Positions 23,760 to 32,430 of a stretch of 64,000 bases of DNA are shown piece by piece. This DNA is from Proteles cristata cristata (Eukaryota; Chordata; Mammalia; Carnivora; Hyaenidae). Positions within the stretch are counted from its first letter, which is position 1. The number at the start of each line of letters is the position of its first letter. The DNA lies in contig JAESUZ010002555.1 in the NCBI GenBank assembly GCA_017311185.1, positions 62,001 through 126,000 of the forward strand, written 5' to 3'. Under the pieces are notes generated by a model. That model saw only the letters and a list, made by a program, of their open reading frames with translations. It made no database searches and was not told the origin of the DNA. Made by a program: the position numbers and the translations under genes.

Positions 23760-24290
23760 CTACAGACACTGGGAAGCAATGGGGGAGGTCGGGGCCGCGC
23801 GCAGTCCCGGGATCCCCGCCCCCAGCCCCGGGATTCCACCGCCCTCCCGCCCTGGGCTTCCTCTGGAGGGAGCGGAGACTGCGGCGCGGCGCGGTGCGGC
23901 CTCGGTGGAACCGCCTCGTCCCCGCCCCGCCGCGCCCCGACTCACATCTCCCCGCGGCCCGGGCGGCGCCGGGCCCCGCTCCCGGGTCCCGCTGCAGCAG
24001 CCGCCGCCCGCCCGGAGCTAAGGCCTCCCCGCCCCGCCCCGCGGCCGCGGGTTCGGAGGTCACCGGCAGCACCAACGAGACGCTGCGGGCGGGCGGACCC
24101 GATCGGGGGCGACCGGCGCGCAGCCTAGAAGGTCCCTTTGGAGGACTTTGCAGTCAGGAGCAGGGAGCATGCGCACACGCCAGAGGGCGCTCCGGGCCAG
24201 CAGGAAAGCGGGCCCCGCGGGGGGGCAGGGCGGGGCCTGGGCGGGGGCGGGGCGAGGGGCGGGGCTGAGGAGAGGAAAAAGAGGCGGGAC
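23760..24290. promoter_or_regulatory. CpG island, FRS3 promoter and probable shared promoter zone with PRICKLE4
   Basis: A dense CG dinucleotide block. It contains a cluster of GC boxes (ggggcgggg-type) at about 24,225-24,270 and an NRF1-like palindrome gcatgcgcac at 24,167-24,176. FRS3 runs leftward from it and PRICKLE4 runs rightward 2 kb away, so it is placed to serve both. No TATA box is evident. Transcription start points cannot be fixed from sequence alone. Confidence 0.7.
23946..24130 (-). other. FRS3: Probable FRS3 5' non-coding exon 1
   Basis: On the minus strand a consensus donor GAGAT|gtgagt sits at 23,945, inside the CpG island and in the right direction to splice to the start-codon exon at 21,149. 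The 5' limit of 24,130 is only an estimate. Confidence 0.5.
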
Positions 24291-24341
24291 CAGAGGTTTC
24301 CACTCCCGGGATCAGAAAAGGGACCAGGGTAGGGGAGAGAC

Positions 24342-24342
<1 letters not shown>

Positions 24343-24375
<33 letters not shown>
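24343..24375 (+). repeat. (A)33 homopolymer
   Basis: An uninterrupted run of 33 A at the outer edge of the CpG island, upstream of FRS3. It has no obvious retroelement body attached and is likely length-polymorphic. Confidence 0.9.
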
Positions 24376-24377
<2 letters not shown>

Positions 24378-25898
24378 CGGGGAAGGTCTGAAGGGACGGA
24401 AGGGGAAAGGGCAAGACGAAGGATCCCTATAAGGAGCTGGGGACCAGGGGCTGCAACTAGGTGGGGGTGAGGCCAGAGAGGGGCGGAGCTAGGAGACCCG
24501 AGGGAGGGTCTGGGGGACATGCTGGTTCCGAAAGACTTTCTGTTCCGCGAGCAACTGAGCGAAGACCTGGCACAATGACCGCACCTTAGAGTCGGCACTG
24601 TGCCCGCGGGGCCCGCGGGGCCGGCGCTAAATTCCTGGGAGTGGCGAGAGGGGCAGTGAGCCTGCACAACTTCCACCCTGAGATCCCCCAAATGCTTTCC
24701 TTCTGGCTGCAGCACCAGGCCCCTCCCGAGCCACCGGCTCTACCAGTCCCGGAGGGGCGGGCAGGGAGCGCCGGGGGCGTGGGAGAGGAAGGGCTGTACT
24801 CCCGGGGCGGGCAGGGGCAGGCGCTGAGGGCTCTGGGTGGAGACTAGGTGGGAGGCCCGACGGCGGGGTCTGTCAAGAACGGCCCGGACACCGGCGCGCA
24901 GCGAGGGTGAGACCCCGTTCCCTCCCCTAAGTTCCCAACAGCCAGACTGGGGGCCCTAACTATTCCTGGGGAAGTCCAAGAAAAAACTTTGGGGATCTGC
25001 CGAGAAGGCTTTTGGTGGGACCGGACACTTCTCTTCTCCTTCCACTGTCCGCGGAAAACCTTCCCATCCTTTTACCTCCCCAGTCCCTACGGTCCGCTCA
25101 GGCTCTGCCCTTGAGCGCAGGGGTGGGTTGGGAAGGTGGAACTCGAGCCAGGCTGCACCTGCGCAGGGGCGGGAGACGGGGTCCTTAACTAAGGGGGGGG
25201 GTGGATTTTGAAGGAATCCAGGATGTTAATAAGACGGGGTCCAGTGCTGAGTGGAGGTGGGGGAAGGCTGACTTCCAAGCGTTGTTTCGGGGGGGGGGGC
25301 GATTTCATACTATAAGCTGGAAAAAAAAAGGGCGCACATCCACTCTGAGATCCCAAGTGGCCCCTATCCTGTGCGCACCCTGCCCCAAGGGCCTCTTGCT
25401 GCCTGGGGCAGGGGCAGTGGTGTTAGGGGAAGTGGCTGCTCCTGGCCCTGAGTAGGAACAGCCCATACGGGCTGTTTTCCACAGGAAACAGGACCAGAGG
25501 GACAGAACAGGAAGGAAGCAGATGGGTGTGGAAGCAGGTTTAGGTGGCACAGGACTTCTGAAGGGGCGTGGGGGTGACTTGCAGGGCTGGGCAGCAATAT
25601 AACTGTTCTAGTCCAGGCTTTGTTCCCAACCCCAAAGCTGGGTCTTAGAGGGGCCTGAGATTTGCTGAGGTCCTCCTGTGCCCGGCTGCGGTCAGAATCC
25701 ATCCTGGATCTCAAAGTCAGCCTCTTCCTAGAATATTCCTTAGCTTCCTAATGTGACCTTAGGCAGGTTAACCTCAGTTTGTTTTCTTTGTTTCAACTGT
25801 GGGGCTCTCTAGAACGGCAGAATGCCCTGTCTTTCCGTTATGTGCCTCCTCTTTCCTACTTCCCAGGCTTGGGACACACCCTGGAGATTGACCTTCAG

Positions 25899-26113
25899 AA
25901 ACTCTGGAGCCAGAAGGCCTGGCTTCAAGATGTGGCTGTGCCACTTAGTAGCTGTGTGACCTCGGGCATTATGCTCCTTGACCCTCAGTTTGGCCATCTG
26001 CAAAATGGGGTCAGGAATACCGCCCACCTCGCTTGGTGGCTGGGAGGACCGAAGGAGACAATGCCTACAAAGCACTTGGCGCTACCTGGCACGTTGTAAG
26101 GTCCCGATACACA
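25899..26113 (+). mobile_element. Near full-length MIR element
   Basis: A well-preserved MIR: gccaga, cttcaagatgtggctgtgcc, acttagtagctgtgtgacct, cagtttggccatctgcaaaa and tgggg, then the tail segment acaaagcacttggcgctacc, tggcacgttgtaaggtc. It ends about 25 bp before the splice acceptor of the first PRICKLE4 coding exon. Confidence 0.85.
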
Positions 26114-26137
26114 GGAAGTGTTCCTGTTTTCTGGCAG

Positions 26138-26281
26138 GCTTCGTCACCAATGTCAGTGCTGAACTCTGGCTGGCCCCACCGAGGGGAGAGCCTCAGCCCT
26201 CCGGAGCCAGGCCCGCCAGCCGACTCAGACACTGACGCAGGCCACTTGCCAGAGAAGGACGCTGAGGAAACTTTCGCGCAG
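26138..26281 (+). CDS. PRICKLE4: PRICKLE4 first coding exon
   Basis: The exon follows acceptor ctgttttctggcag, with 12 nt of leader and 44 codons (MSVLNSGWPHRGES through EETFAQ), and donor CAG|gtagta. The encoded N-terminus is Pro/Asp/Glu-rich and looks disordered. It matches the N-terminus I recall for the long human isoform. Confidence 0.85.
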
Positions 26282-27407
26282 GTAGTAGGAGCCCTGCGCT
26301 TCCCTCTGGGCCCAACATGCCCTCCATTCCACCGACCTCCTCCCATTTCCACCCCCTGGAAGGTAGTTAGCCTTTCTGCCCAACGTCCTGTGGCCGTCTT
26401 CCCTTTGCAAGAATCCCTGTCTCTACAGCCCCCACTTGCCTCGGATGTAGGGGGTCCGGCTTTAACCTTCTTCGCACGAATACACGTTACTTCCTCTAGG
26501 GGGTCTGCGCTGTCAAAGCAGACTCGGGGCTTTAGCCCTAAGGAGTAAAGGGGGTGACTTAAAGCATCAGAAAGGATACCATCTGGGGGAGTGGGACCTC
26601 CCCGACGTGCCTCACATGCAGGAGCGGCCACCTGTCCTTGTCTTGATCTTGAAGGAGGCGGTGCTTGGTAGTTGTTCCAGATTAGAGAAGGGGTGGCAGT
26701 GGGGGGAGGAGCAAAGAGGAAGGGAAACCAACCCCCCCTTCCTGCTGCGTCTCCTCAGGACCCTGAAGTTCTGATCTTGGGGCTTCCTGGCTTGGACACC
26801 CATTGGGCCCCCAACCGGCCTGGACTTCGGATCCTCTTGCATCAGCTGCCTCCGCAGGACAGCGATGTGGGTCTCTCTCTCTCCCCAGCATCCCTCTCCC
26901 TCGCCTCCCTGTCTTTTTTTTTTACTGTGGGGCCAGAAGCCTGAGGACAGGGATCTAGGGTCTAGCTACGCTGGTAATTGAGGAAGCCATCCCACCCCTG
27001 CCCCAGCCTGAGTTTCCAAGTCCACACCGGGGGGTGGGAGGGTGGGCAGTAGCACCCCGTCGGCTCACAATGCTTAGCTGAAGAGCAAATGAGAAGATGG
27101 ACATGAACGACTTTTGAAACCGATAATGGAACGTACAAATGTAGACAGTATGGTTAAGTATTTATTAGGGTCCTATGTGTGCCCAGACTAAAGGCTTACA
27201 GTTCAGTTGGGGAGGCAAGACAGGAGAACATGAGGGGCGCCTGGGTGGCTCAGTCGGTTAAGCGTCCGACTTCGGCTCAGGTCATGATCTCATGGTTCGT
27301 GGGTTCAAGCCCCGCATCGGGCTCTGTGCTGACAGCCAGCTCAGAGCCTGGAGCCTGCTTTGGATTCTGTGTTTCCCTCTCTCTCTGACCCTCCCCTGCT
27401 CACGCTG

Positions 27408-27450
<43 letters not shown>

Positions 27451-30111
27451 GAAATAAATAAAAAGACATTAAAAAATTTTTTTAAAGACAGGAGAACGTG
27501 GAATAACTTGGAAAAACACAACAGAAAGTAATAGTCCCAGCTCCCTGGGGGCAGGGATCTATATGTGGTGACAGGGCTCAGTGCTGTGGGCCATCAGGAC
27601 CCAAGTGGTGGCCATTCCTGGGGGGAAGTGAGGCTGACGTAGACTTAGTCCAACTCTCTCCCCTCTTTCCCTCTCCTTCTCAATGCCCTTCTGTGCTGTC
27701 ATCTTCTGCACCTCCCGGAGGTTCTACAACCTTCCTTTGACCCAGCGGCTAAGCCTTCTCCCTCCGGTCAAGCTTCAGGCTTGCCTGCTGGGCTCCCCGG
27801 CTCACAGGGGAGGCCTCTTTGTGCAGGAGCGCTACTGCCTGGCCCTTGGGGAGGACGAGCTGGCTGAGCTGCGGCTCTTCTCTGCTCAGAGGAGGCGGGA
27901 GGCCCTGGGACAGGGGGTGGCCCTCCTGCTACCTCCCAAGCTGCCAGAACACACCTGTGAGAAGGTAGGTCGTGCCCCCCTCCCCCATTTCGCTTTGCCC
28001 TCTCACTTCTGCACACGGGGCTAGCTCCAGGGACTGGGCGGGGGGGTGGGGGGGAGAAGGAGAGGGGGTTTGGGGATTGACAGTTTGGTAAACTGAGGAA
28101 AAAGAGAAGCCAAGTTCAGGGGTTCTTGGGGGGAGCGTGCAGGGGAGGTGGGCTTGCCAGGGGTGTGGGGAGAACAGTTAGTCTGGGGTTGGGATGGAAG
28201 CCCAGGAGGGAAGCTAGGAGCACGACGCGCCTCTGAGCAGCGGAGCCTCCGCGCCCAGCAGTGCAGGCAGCGGCTGAGGCCAGGCGAGTACGGAGTGTTC
28301 GCGGCCCGGGCAGGGGAGCGGCGCTGCTGGCACCGAGGTTGCTTTGCCTGCCAGGCCTGCGGCCAGGCCCTAATAAACCTCATCTACTTCTACCACGACG
28401 GGCGTCTCTACTGCGGCCGCCATCACGCAGAGCTGCTGCGGCCGCGCTGCCCAGCTTGTGACCAGGTACGGCCCGAAGGGGGTGGGGGCGGGGCGTGCAG
28501 CCTGGGAGGGTTGCCCAGGGTCCAGTGTGTCAGGATGTAAGGGGACACCTCTGCCGGTACCCCGGAATGGAGGAGAACTCAGAACCGGCCTGGGGCCTGT
28601 GTGTTCCCTGCGTTCTGATTCGTTGCCTTGTGCCCTCCCCGACTGCAAGCAAGAGTCCCCCCAGACTTTCTTGGACTAAGAATTTCTCCGGAGCAGGGAC
28701 TGTTGGACAGACGTTCGTCTCAGTTTTCCTGGTGCCCAGTGCTGTGCCTGCCAGGGCAAGGAAGTGCCATATTGTCAGTATAAGGCAGAGCGGAACCCTG
28801 GGTTGGGAGTCCAAGCGACCAGGGTCGCACTTCTTCAGACTGTGCCACCTGCTAGCAGGATCCTGGCTAGGCCCATCAGCCCTCCCTGCATCCGAGTGGT
28901 TGAGTGTATCAGATGGGAGGTCTGTAGACGTGCTTTAGCGTTAACTGGGTATAAGGCGTGGTTATTGGGTGAATGAATGAGCGAGTGAATGAATGAATGA
29001 ATGAATGAACTGTTCTCCCTCCCTCTCCCAGCTGATCTTCTCCCGGCGCTGCACCGAGGCGGAGGGACGGCGCTGGCACGAGAACCACTTCTGCTGTCAG
29101 GACTGCGCCGGGCCCTTGGGCGGGGGACTTTATGCCCTGCCGGGGGGCGGCCCCTGCTGCCCCAGCTGCTTTGAGAGTCGCTACTCGGATTCCGGCTCGA
29201 GCCCGGCCCAGACACTGGAAGGTAGGACGTCCCTCGGCAAGGGAGGAGAAGGTGCTGACCAAAGGGTAAGGGGGCAGCGGCTTAGGCTGGGCTGGGCTGA
29301 GGAGGGGGTTCTCCCGGGCTGGGACCCTCGCCTCGGTCCCACGCCTTCCCGTCCCTCCAGCAGCGCCCCCGGCCCCCCACCGCACCCCACCCCCAGACCC
29401 GAGGCTCGGGGCCCGCAGCTCTCACCGCGCGTCCCTGGCCGGAGCGCTCCAAGGGCCTCCCGAACCCACCCCGCGCCACCGCTGGGGCTGCGGCGCGGGA
29501 CTCACTCCCGGACTGGGGACGCGGTCGCCCTCTGGTGGGCGGCGGCGGGGAGGGGCGGGGGTGCCCGGTGGAGCTGTCGCGTCCGCGGCGGCAGCGCGCA
29601 CGGCTCGGGGGCGGGGCGAGGCGGGGGGGCGGGGCCGGGCCCCAACTGGGACTGACTTCTGCGGCCCGCCCCTCTCTGATCCCCGAGTGGGAGACTCCCG
29701 GCTCTGAGATGGGCGTTTCTGACCCGGCCCGGAACAGGGGATGAGGATCTTGACAGAGTTGAAGAAAGGGACCGCACCCCGCTGGATGCCGCTACCGTCT
29801 CCCAAGCAGCCCTTCCTGCCGCTGACCCCCACTCCAGTCCGGAAGCCCAGAAGGACCTTTTTGGAGCCAGTCCAAAGCAGGAGCGTCAAACTGGGGACAA
29901 GGCGGAGGCACCCAAAGGGCGGGAGCAGGGTCACCCGGAGACGCCCCTCGATTCCAAGGAGGACACCCCCTGCCCCACCTGCTCCTCTTCTTCTGACTCG
30001 GAACCCGAAGGCTTTTTCTTGGGCCAGCGCCTTCCAGGGCCCTGGAAGACCCCCGGAAGCCTCCAAGCTGGAGAAAGCGACACCTCCAGGAAGCACTGCA
30101 CTATCTGCTAG
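26150..30111 (+). CDS. PRICKLE4: Prickle planar cell polarity protein 4, gene-level CDS
   Basis: PRICKLE4 is a divergent member of the Prickle/Testin LIM family. Its relatives act in planar cell polarity, and its own role is poorly known. Six coding exons join in frame: 26,150-26,281, 26,759-26,866, 27,827-27,964, 28,262-28,465, 29,032-29,221 and 29,738-30,111. They give 381 residues. A reduced PET-like segment lies at about 70-122. LIM1 starts at C124-x2-C127 and LIM2 at C189-x2-C192, running to about residue 247. The tail is acidic and serine-rich (TCSSSSDSEPEGFFLG) and ends KHCTIC, a CaaX box for prenylation at C378. All introns are GT-AG. The start ATG at 26,150 has a weak context, but an upstream splice acceptor sits 12 nt before it. 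An upstream non-coding exon is expected; one candidate donor is GCGAGG|gtgaga at 24,906. Assignment rests on LIM sequence and position. Confidence 0.93.
26759..26866 (+). CDS. PRICKLE4: PRICKLE4 coding exon 2
   Basis: A 108-bp exon, residues 45-80 (DPEVLILGLPGLDTHW through LPPQDSD). Acceptor ctgcgtctcctcag and donor GAT|gtgggt are in phase 0. LPPQD leads into the PET-like segment. Confidence 0.88.
27233..27484 (+). mobile_element. Full-length CAN-type SINE with target-site duplication
   Basis: Intact from aggggcgcctgggtggctca to a (TC)n tract of over 30 nt and an aaataaataaaaagacatt tail. The flanks aagacaggagaacatg (27,217-27,232) and aagacaggagaacgtg (27,485-27,500) differ at one base. It lies in the PRICKLE4 intron before coding exon 3. 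Confidence 0.93.
27827..27964 (+). CDS. PRICKLE4: PRICKLE4 coding exon 3
   Basis: A 138-bp exon, residues 81-126: ERYCLALGEDELAELRLFSA through LPEHTCEK. This is the recognisable C-terminal part of a PET domain, and it ends on the first zinc ligand of LIM1 (C124). Acceptor tctttgtgcag and donor AAG|gtaggt. Confidence 0.92.
28262..28465 (+). CDS. PRICKLE4: PRICKLE4 coding exon 4 (LIM1)
   Basis: A 204-bp exon, residues 127-194. It contains the LIM1 ligands CWHRGCFACQACG and YCGRHH, and the first ligands of LIM2 (CPAC). Acceptor gcgcccagcag and donor CAG|gtacgg. Confidence 0.94.
28970..29010 (+). repeat. (GAAT)n microsatellite
   Basis: About nine gaat/gagt units ending 22 bp upstream of the PRICKLE4 LIM2 exon acceptor. 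Confidence 0.85.
29032..29221 (+). CDS. PRICKLE4: PRICKLE4 coding exon 5 (LIM2)
   Basis: A 190-bp exon, residues 195-257 plus one base. It carries the LIM2 ligands HENHFCCQDC and CCPSCF. Acceptor ccctctcccag follows a (GAAT)n microsatellite. Donor GAAG|gtagga. Confidence 0.94.
29738..30111 (+). CDS. PRICKLE4: PRICKLE4 last coding exon
   Basis: A 374-bp exon joined at a split glycine codon (G|GG). It encodes GDEDLDRVEERDRTPLDA through the acidic serine stretch and ends KHCTIC with TAG at 30,109-30,111. Acceptor is cccggaacag, with a weak pyrimidine tract upstream. This reading frame has no long ORF of its own before the acceptor, so it is easily missed by ORF scanning. Confidence 0.9.
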
Positions 30112-30379
30112 TGGCGCAGCCCGGAACAGGGGGAGGGGGTGTGTGATCTGTGAAAATGAGGCTCTCCCACCCGTATAAAAATCCTAGACTGAACGCAGTC
30201 CAGGGCACGCCTGGGAGAGGCGGCGAGACCACAAACTTGGAGTGCCCCCTCTTAGGCCTGCGTATTCTATGACTTCTGAAGGAGACTTTCTTGGGGAACC
30301 CCCCTCCCAAAGCTATGCATCCCTTGCTGAGCTAAACCCTATCCCCACCCCCAGAGGCTGAGACATCCCCGTCCTTATC

Positions 30380-30690
30380 CTCTTCTCGAGCCAATGAAGT
30401 GATCACTCAGAGACCACGTGTGGCGGTGACAAGGTTGGCGAGATGAAGGCCAGGAGGGAGCCAGAGGCGGGACGCGGCCTGGCGATCGTAGTGCCAGGCC
30501 GCGCTCCTCCCCTTGCCGGGCTCGGGGACGCGCAGTCCGGGAGTTCTCCCTCCGGGGCACCGGACCTCGCTGGAGCAGCTGCGCCCCCTGCCGGCCCGTA
30601 GCTGGCGGAAGTGCGAGACCGGAAGTTGCGTAATCCTCCGGCGCCCACACGGTGCGTCGGGCGAGGCCTTGTGGATCTAGAGGGTGCTGC
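30380..30690 (+). promoter_or_regulatory. TOMM6: TOMM6 promoter region
   Basis: A GC-rich, TATA-less stretch before the TOMM6 start codon. Visible motifs are a CCAAT box at 30,391-30,395, a CACGTG E-box at 30,415-30,420, and two ETS/GABP-type sites, CGGAAGTG at 30,606-30,613 and CCGGAAGT at 30,619-30,626. ETS/GABP sites near the start are common in promoters of nuclear genes for mitochondrial proteins. Activity is inferred. Confidence 0.65.
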
Positions 30691-30691
30691 T

Positions 30692-30819
30692 ATGGCTTCC
30701 AGTGGGGTCGCTGTGAGCGCTCCGGGCGCGGCAAATGAAGCTCCCGAAATTCCGGACAACGTGGGAGATTGGCTTCGGGGCGTCTACCGCTTCGCCACCG
30801 ACAGGAACGATTTCCGGAG
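30692..30819 (+). CDS. TOMM6: TOMM6 coding exon 1
   Basis: Encodes residues 1-42 plus two bases of Arg43 (MASSGVAVSAPGAANEAPEI through DRNDFR). Donor GGAG|gtaacc. Confidence 0.95.
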
Positions 30820-31396
30820 GTAACCGAGGCCCGGAAACTTGTCTCTCTTCTGGCCCTCCGCTCCCCTATACACACCTCCCATACTCCCCTTCTTCGCCCA
30901 AGCTAGCACCTTTGCATTTGCCAGCGTCTTGGCCTCGTAGTGACTCCGGCTGTGCTTTGGGGAGGTCCTTGGCTGGGAGAGTTCCCGTGCGGCAAAAGCG
31001 ACCTTTTCAGTAACTGGGCTGGGAAGAAGAGGCGCCAACACACACAGGCTGTTCGGCCCTGGGCGAGTGCTTAACTGGCCTTTGCGTTGGATCCTATTAG
31101 ACCCGGGAACGAAAGCCAAGTAGCCACGTGGGTCGTGGGCAGCCTACCTTTGTAAAGATCTACCCTCCTGCAGTTCTAGAAGAGTGTTTTTGCCCCGGGA
31201 AGTTTTTCCAGGGTGGTGATGATAAACCTTTAACCGTAGTATATTCGTTAAGACAAGTGCTTCAGTGAGCACAGGGTTAATAAAATATTCTTTTTCCAGG
31301 AACTTGATCCTCAATTTGGGACTTTTTGCTGCGGGCGTTTGGCTGGCCAGGAATTTGAGTGACATTGACCTAATGGCCCCTCAGCCAGGGGTATAG
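30692..31396 (+). CDS. TOMM6: Mitochondrial import receptor subunit TOM6, gene-level CDS
   Basis: TOM6 is a small tail-anchored subunit of the translocase of the outer mitochondrial membrane, where it stabilises the TOM40 core complex. Two coding exons, 30,692-30,819 and 31,300-31,396, join across a split arginine codon (AG|G) to give 74 residues, the length I recall for the human protein. Residues 1-43 form the cytosolic part, with the conserved DNVGDWLRGVYRFATDRNDF. Residues 44-62 (NLILNLGLFAAGVWLARNL) form the single membrane helix, and the tail is SDIDLMAPQPGV. The ATG has G at -3 and +4. A third, non-coding exon follows at 31,638. Introns and an intact frame argue against a processed pseudogene. 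Confidence 0.96.
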
Positions 31397-31404
31397 CCAA
31401 ATAG
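31300..31404 (+). CDS. TOMM6: TOMM6 coding exon 2
   Basis: Begins after acceptor ctttttccag, encodes the membrane helix and tail, and stops at TAG 31,394-31,396. The exon continues 8 nt to a donor AATAG|gtaagc at 31,404. This stop-to-junction distance is too short to trigger nonsense-mediated decay by the usual 50-nt rule. Confidence 0.93.
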
Positions 31405-31637
31405 GTAAGCACTTAACCAATGCTCTGCGTGCCTAGGAGCCCTCAAGGCAGAGAGAAGCAATAATTTTTATCTTTATCTTCTATTTACAAAATAAAGGAG
31501 AGACTTGACATAGGCCCTTGGCTAGTCCTACCTAAATATGTTTACAGGTGTTGGAAGAAATTTTGAGTCTCTTAGTAATTTCCCTTCAGGCTTTTACATT
31601 TCTAATGCCACCCGTTGTCATGTGTCTCTGATTGCAG

Positions 31638-31965
31638 ACACATGGAACCCCTTGTGGAACCTCCAACCTTCCAAAAACAGCCTGGAGTCTTTGACCATCA
31701 CAAGACTTTTCCCTGATGGAAGTTGAAGGTTCATTCAGATGGGCACCTTCCCGCCCCGATTGCCTTTTCTTCGTTGAGCCCACTCAGAACTCCATTCTCT
31801 GGTCTTCAGTCAGGCTTCAGCCAAAGTGTTGTCCTCTGTTCTGTAAAGTTCTGTACATAGTTCTGAAGTTTCTGCAGTGGGTGGTTTTTGCTTTTGTCCT
31901 GAGGAATGGTATTTTAATGGTATTTTAACAAATATTTGGAATAAAGATTGCACACAAAGACCAGT
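31638..31965 (+). other. TOMM6: TOMM6 3'UTR exon
   Basis: Starts after acceptor tctctgattgcag (AG at 31,636-31,637) and ends just after the poly(A) signal AATAAA at 31,940-31,945. The sequence looks non-coding. The end point is estimated from the signal. Confidence 0.75.
31940..31945 (+). terminator. TOMM6: TOMM6 poly(A) signal AATAAA
   Basis: Canonical hexamer in ttggaataaagattgc. Cleavage is expected about 10-30 nt downstream, which falls on the opposite-strand poly(A) signal of USP49. Confidence 0.82.
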
Positions 31966-31968
31966 CCT

Positions 31969-31974
31969 TTTATT
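31969..31974 (-). terminator. USP49: USP49 distal poly(A) signal AATAAA
   Basis: The plus strand reads tttatt, so the minus strand carries AATAAA within aaaagaataaaaggactgg. Cleavage would fall at about 31,940-31,960. Its use by USP49 is inferred from orientation and the lack of any other minus-strand gene between. Confidence 0.6.
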
Positions 31975-32309
31975 CTTTTAATAAGAAACTTCGGCTTACA
32001 AAAACAAGGTGTAAAAAGTCAAGATTTACAAAAATCATAAAAACATGATTTATATTTCACACTCGAGAGACAGGAACAAGCCTCAAACATGGATTGTAAC
32101 AGGTGGTTTGCTTCACATTAAAAGATTAAAAAAAAAAAAGGAAATTGTAGCCACTGTACTTGATGTGAATGTAAGAGGAAACTTATTTTTGAGGAATTTA
32201 CATTTTTGAGCAGAACCAGAGGAAGAAGCCAGTTGGTGTTGCATAGCGCTTTAGTGCACCAAGTGGGTTTTCCAGGCACCAAGGGGGCATTGTTGTAGTA
32301 GAGTGGGTA

Positions 32310-32430
32310 TCTTTATTATTTTATTTTACTTTAAGTTTATTTAAGTAATCTGCACACCCAAAATGGGGCTCACACTCATGATCTCGAGATGGAGTCACAT
32401 GCTCTTCTGACTGAGCCGGCCAGGCACCCC
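32310..32430 (-). mobile_element. Older tRNA-SINE
   Basis: Plus strand: ttatttaagtaatctgcaca, cccaaaatggggctcacact, catgatctcgagatggagtc, then gactgagccggccaggcacccc. This is the short form without a (TC)n body. It lies inside the proposed USP49 3'UTR. Confidence 0.8.

Noticed and set aside
23476..24128. Several overlapping open frames in the CpG island
   Set aside because: All are Arg/Pro/Gly/Ala-rich and occur on both strands, as expected from GC-rich promoter DNA.
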